Positions 62,221 through 64,000 of a stretch of 64,000 nucleotides of DNA are shown here, piece after piece. How positions within the stretch are numbered: the first letter of the stretch is position 1; each line of letters begins with the position of its first letter. Location: positions 25,388 through 89,387 of the forward strand of contig NZ_WQLV01000019.1 in NCBI RefSeq assembly GCF_009753675.1. Direction: 5' to 3'. The position numbers and the translations under genes are program-made. The notes below the pieces were generated by a model. It searched no databases, was not told the DNA's origin, and saw only the letters and a program-made list of their open reading frames with translations. Source of the DNA: Parasedimentitalea huanghaiensis (GTDB taxonomy: Bacteria > Pseudomonadota > Alphaproteobacteria > Rhodobacterales > Rhodobacteraceae).

Positions 62221-64000
62221 TCAGTCAGCGAGCACTGCTTCGACGTCCTTTTTCAGGTAGATGTTGCCGTAGTCGGCATTGTCCGGGCTGAAAGGCATGA
62301 CACCGGCTCGGCGCAGATGGTGCGATAGCGATTGCCAGCTCGTTCCTTTCGCTTTCGAAATCACTCGAAGGGTAACGAAGCGATTATGAAAAGCGGCGGC
62401 ATCGTGGGGGGCGATGAACCGCTGCATCGCTTTGGTCCTAGGATTGCGCATCTCGGTGGTGGACACATGTCCATCGCGCACCAGTCGGCTTAGGTAAACC
62501 GGGTTCCCAAGGCCCACGGTCTCGGCGAACAGCCTCAGCGACATTGCGGACGGCTGGTCCTGTGCAAGAACCTGGGCAACTTCATCATGATAAACGTGAA
62601 CCGCGGCGTAGCCGTCAAACTGGGCATTGCGTGCAACGCGATGAATGCGCCCCTCCCTGATTGCACGAATGATGGCAGCGGGGCGTAGCTTGAGCCGTTG
62701 CGCCGACTTGGCGATTTTCTCCCACCCGTGTTGCGCTTGCTGGATCGTCTCGGCTCCGACCAGCAGCCGGTCCACAAAGGCCCGCCCATCGCGCGGATCC
62801 CAGACGTGTTTTGTATCTACATCCTTGAGAGCAGGCTGCAGAATGTCGTCCTTGACCAAGAGATTGAACTGAGACCGTCCAATGTGAAGGGTTTCGAAAA
62901 ACTCCTTTGCTGACATGAAGTCGACTAATGATGCCAGCATCGGTTTTGCTTCGGCTGCATCGAAAACAGCCCAGCTATCCGGCAAGTTGGGGTCGATCAT
63001 CGTGGACGCTTCAAGCATCTTGCGAAGACGGCGGACATCTACGCCGGTCTCCTCAGCTGCGGTGCGGACTGAATGCAACGTTCGTACTGTCACAGGTGTG
63101 CCCAGCAGATCGTCACCAGGCCCCAAAGGCCAGCTTGCTCGAAGATGTTTACCAAGCAGTTTTCGAAAAGGTGTGAAATCTGGGTCCTCTTTGTGGTCGT
63201 GTGTCAAGCGATCGTAGAGCATGGGGAATACAGCCTTTGGCCCATGGCGAGGCTCGGCGAGTCGATTCAGCTTCTGTAATGCCTTCAGGACCGCCTGTTC
63301 TCCATGTCGCGCAACCTCAAAGCCCATCTGGTAACATCCCCACTCTGATCCTGGTGCGATTTGCGAGAGGTGGATGCCTTGTAGCTTCAACAGAGCTGTG
63401 CCCAACAGTCGACAGAAGACGGCCGCCGCATGTAGAGGGTGTTCATCCAACCATGTTGCGGCGTGAGGCTCTCCCTCCAACCTCTTGTCGAACCAGATCT
63501 CGAAGTCAGTCGGCTCACGCTCTTCGCCTTGCAGGGCACCGGTGATTACTTGGTCGGCAATCAAGCGAAATTGCGCTGCAGTGTCATAGCGTTGCGTCGG
63601 TGCTGCGACCTGCCACAAAACAACCAGTTGCCGTTTATGATGCAGACATAGGCTGACATGATGGATGAGCCAGTGGGAACGGAAGGTCATCGCGCGATGC
63701 GGTGGCAATGACGAGCCTGCGATATCCTTTCGAAGACAGCAAGGGCAGCCACGAACCTCGGACGTCAGCAACGGTCGAGCGGGGAAACGATGGCCATGCA
63801 GGCTGCGCTTGGCATCGCCATCTACTGCAGGTGTCCAGTCTTCTATTGCTGGTAGATGAGCGCCAGAAAGACTGCTGAGCCCCTTTAGAACAGATGTTTC
63901 TCCCTTAAGCGCGTCTGCGAAGGGTGGACCTGTCGCGCTTTCGTGCCGCCCCAAGTGCTCGTTTAAGCCACCATCCGTTCGAAGGCGACTGGGCTTTTCC
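62221..64000 (-). CDS. Second TniQ-family protein (5' end outside window)
   Basis: The reading frame is open to the right edge, so the start lies beyond base 64000; 592 residues are visible. The TniQ domain features are LSSLSGAHLPAIEDW, then a zinc site with GCPCCLRK and the later LCLHH, and a long C-terminal region of helix-turn-helix-like units (MSLRLFAETVGLGNPVYLSRLVRDG, then ATG-free HHLRRAGVMPFSPDNADYG). It is GC-richer than the tnsABC-tniQ operon, suggesting a different origin. It converges on the first tniQ, so it is either a second target selector of the same element or part of a neighbouring one. Confidence 0.75.
   Translation of the reverse strand, partial: EKPSRLRTDGGLNEHLGRHESATGPPFADALKGETSVLKGLSSLSGAHLPAIEDWTPAVDGDAKRSLHGHRFPARPLLTSEVRGCPCCLRKDIAGSSLPPHRAMTFRSHWLIHHVSLCLHHKRQLVVLWQVAAPTQRYDTAAQFRLIADQVITGALQGEEREPTDFEIWFDKRLEGEPHAATWLDEHPLHAAAVFCRLLGTALLKLQGIHLSQIAPGSEWGCYQMGFEVARHGEQAVLKALQKLNRLAEPRHGPKAVFPMLYDRLTHDHKEDPDFTPFRKLLGKHLRASWPLGPGDDLLGTPVTVRTLHSVRTAAEETGVDVRRLRKMLEASTMIDPNLPDSWAVFDAAEAKPMLASLVDFMSAKEFFETLHIGRSQFNLLVKDDILQPALKDVDTKHVWDPRDGRAFVDRLLVGAETIQQAQHGWEKIAKSAQRLKLRPAAIIRAIREGRIHRVARNAQFDGYAAVHVYHDEVAQVLAQDQPSAMSLRLFAETVGLGNPVYLSRLVRDGHVSTTEMRNPRTKAMQRFIAPHDAAAFHNRFVTLRVISKAKGTSWQSLSHHLRRAGVMPFSPDNADYGNIYLKKDVEAVLAD

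Noticed and set aside
55002..63954. CRISPR array or Cas12k that would make the Tn7-like element a CAST
   Set aside because: No regularly spaced repeats and no Cas-like protein among the translated frames in this region.

Overview
The window looks like the chromosome of a marine Roseobacter-group alphaproteobacterium (Rhodobacterales). The grounds are the psd-pssA-pmtA lipid cluster, the short HisG with HisZ next to hisS, the B12-dependent ribonucleotide reductase NrdJ, a DUF1489 gene, and xdhABC joined to a BMP-type ABC importer. All calls come from reading the sequence and translations by eye; no database search was run.

Bases 1 to about 35,800 are ordinary chromosome: the end of a dimethylglycine/sarcosine dehydrogenase-type flavoprotein; an HNH protein; phosphatidylserine decarboxylase, phosphatidylserine synthase and a PmtA-like methyltransferase (PE and PC synthesis); an AhpD-like protein; a DUF938 methyltransferase coupled to an FAD oxidase; a DUF3302-like/HlyD membrane pair; a MATE exporter; a second CDP-alcohol phosphatidyltransferase; a CBS protein; a seven-gene minus-strand operon xdhA-xdhB-xdhC-ATPase-permease-permease-BMP binding protein (purine import and oxidation); dnaE; slyX; hisS-hisZ-hisG; and nrdJ.

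From about 35.8 kb to the right edge the sequence turns into an accessory island: AT-richer, with long non-coding gaps, decayed fragments and defence-type genes. It holds a HEPN-like protein (36.2-36.8 kb); a three-gene ABC-3C type cassette with an Mrr-like nuclease effector (37.2-40.7 kb); several small unknown genes; and a five-gene membrane cassette (43.0-49.8 kb). That cassette has a ZorA/MotA-like channel, a ZorB/MotB-like protein fused to a secreted-type HNH nuclease, a single-pass VWA-like protein, a polytopic membrane protein and a membrane-anchored DUF4041/GIY-YIG protein. I regard it as the most likely undescribed system here. It resembles Zorya but differs in the B-nuclease fusion, in the predicted periplasmic position of the nuclease, and in the extra partners.

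Next come a Sll1717-type P-loop ATPase bracketed by a diverged 70-bp direct repeat (50.0 and 52.9 kb), a three-gene set (a duplicated zinc-finger protein, a DEDD-type exonuclease and a catalytically degenerate paralogue), and a Tn7-like tnsA-tnsB-tnsC-tniQ operon (56.1-61.9 kb). A second, convergent tniQ gene runs off the right edge. No CRISPR array, Cas gene, tRNA, rRNA, integrase or intact insertion sequence was recognised.
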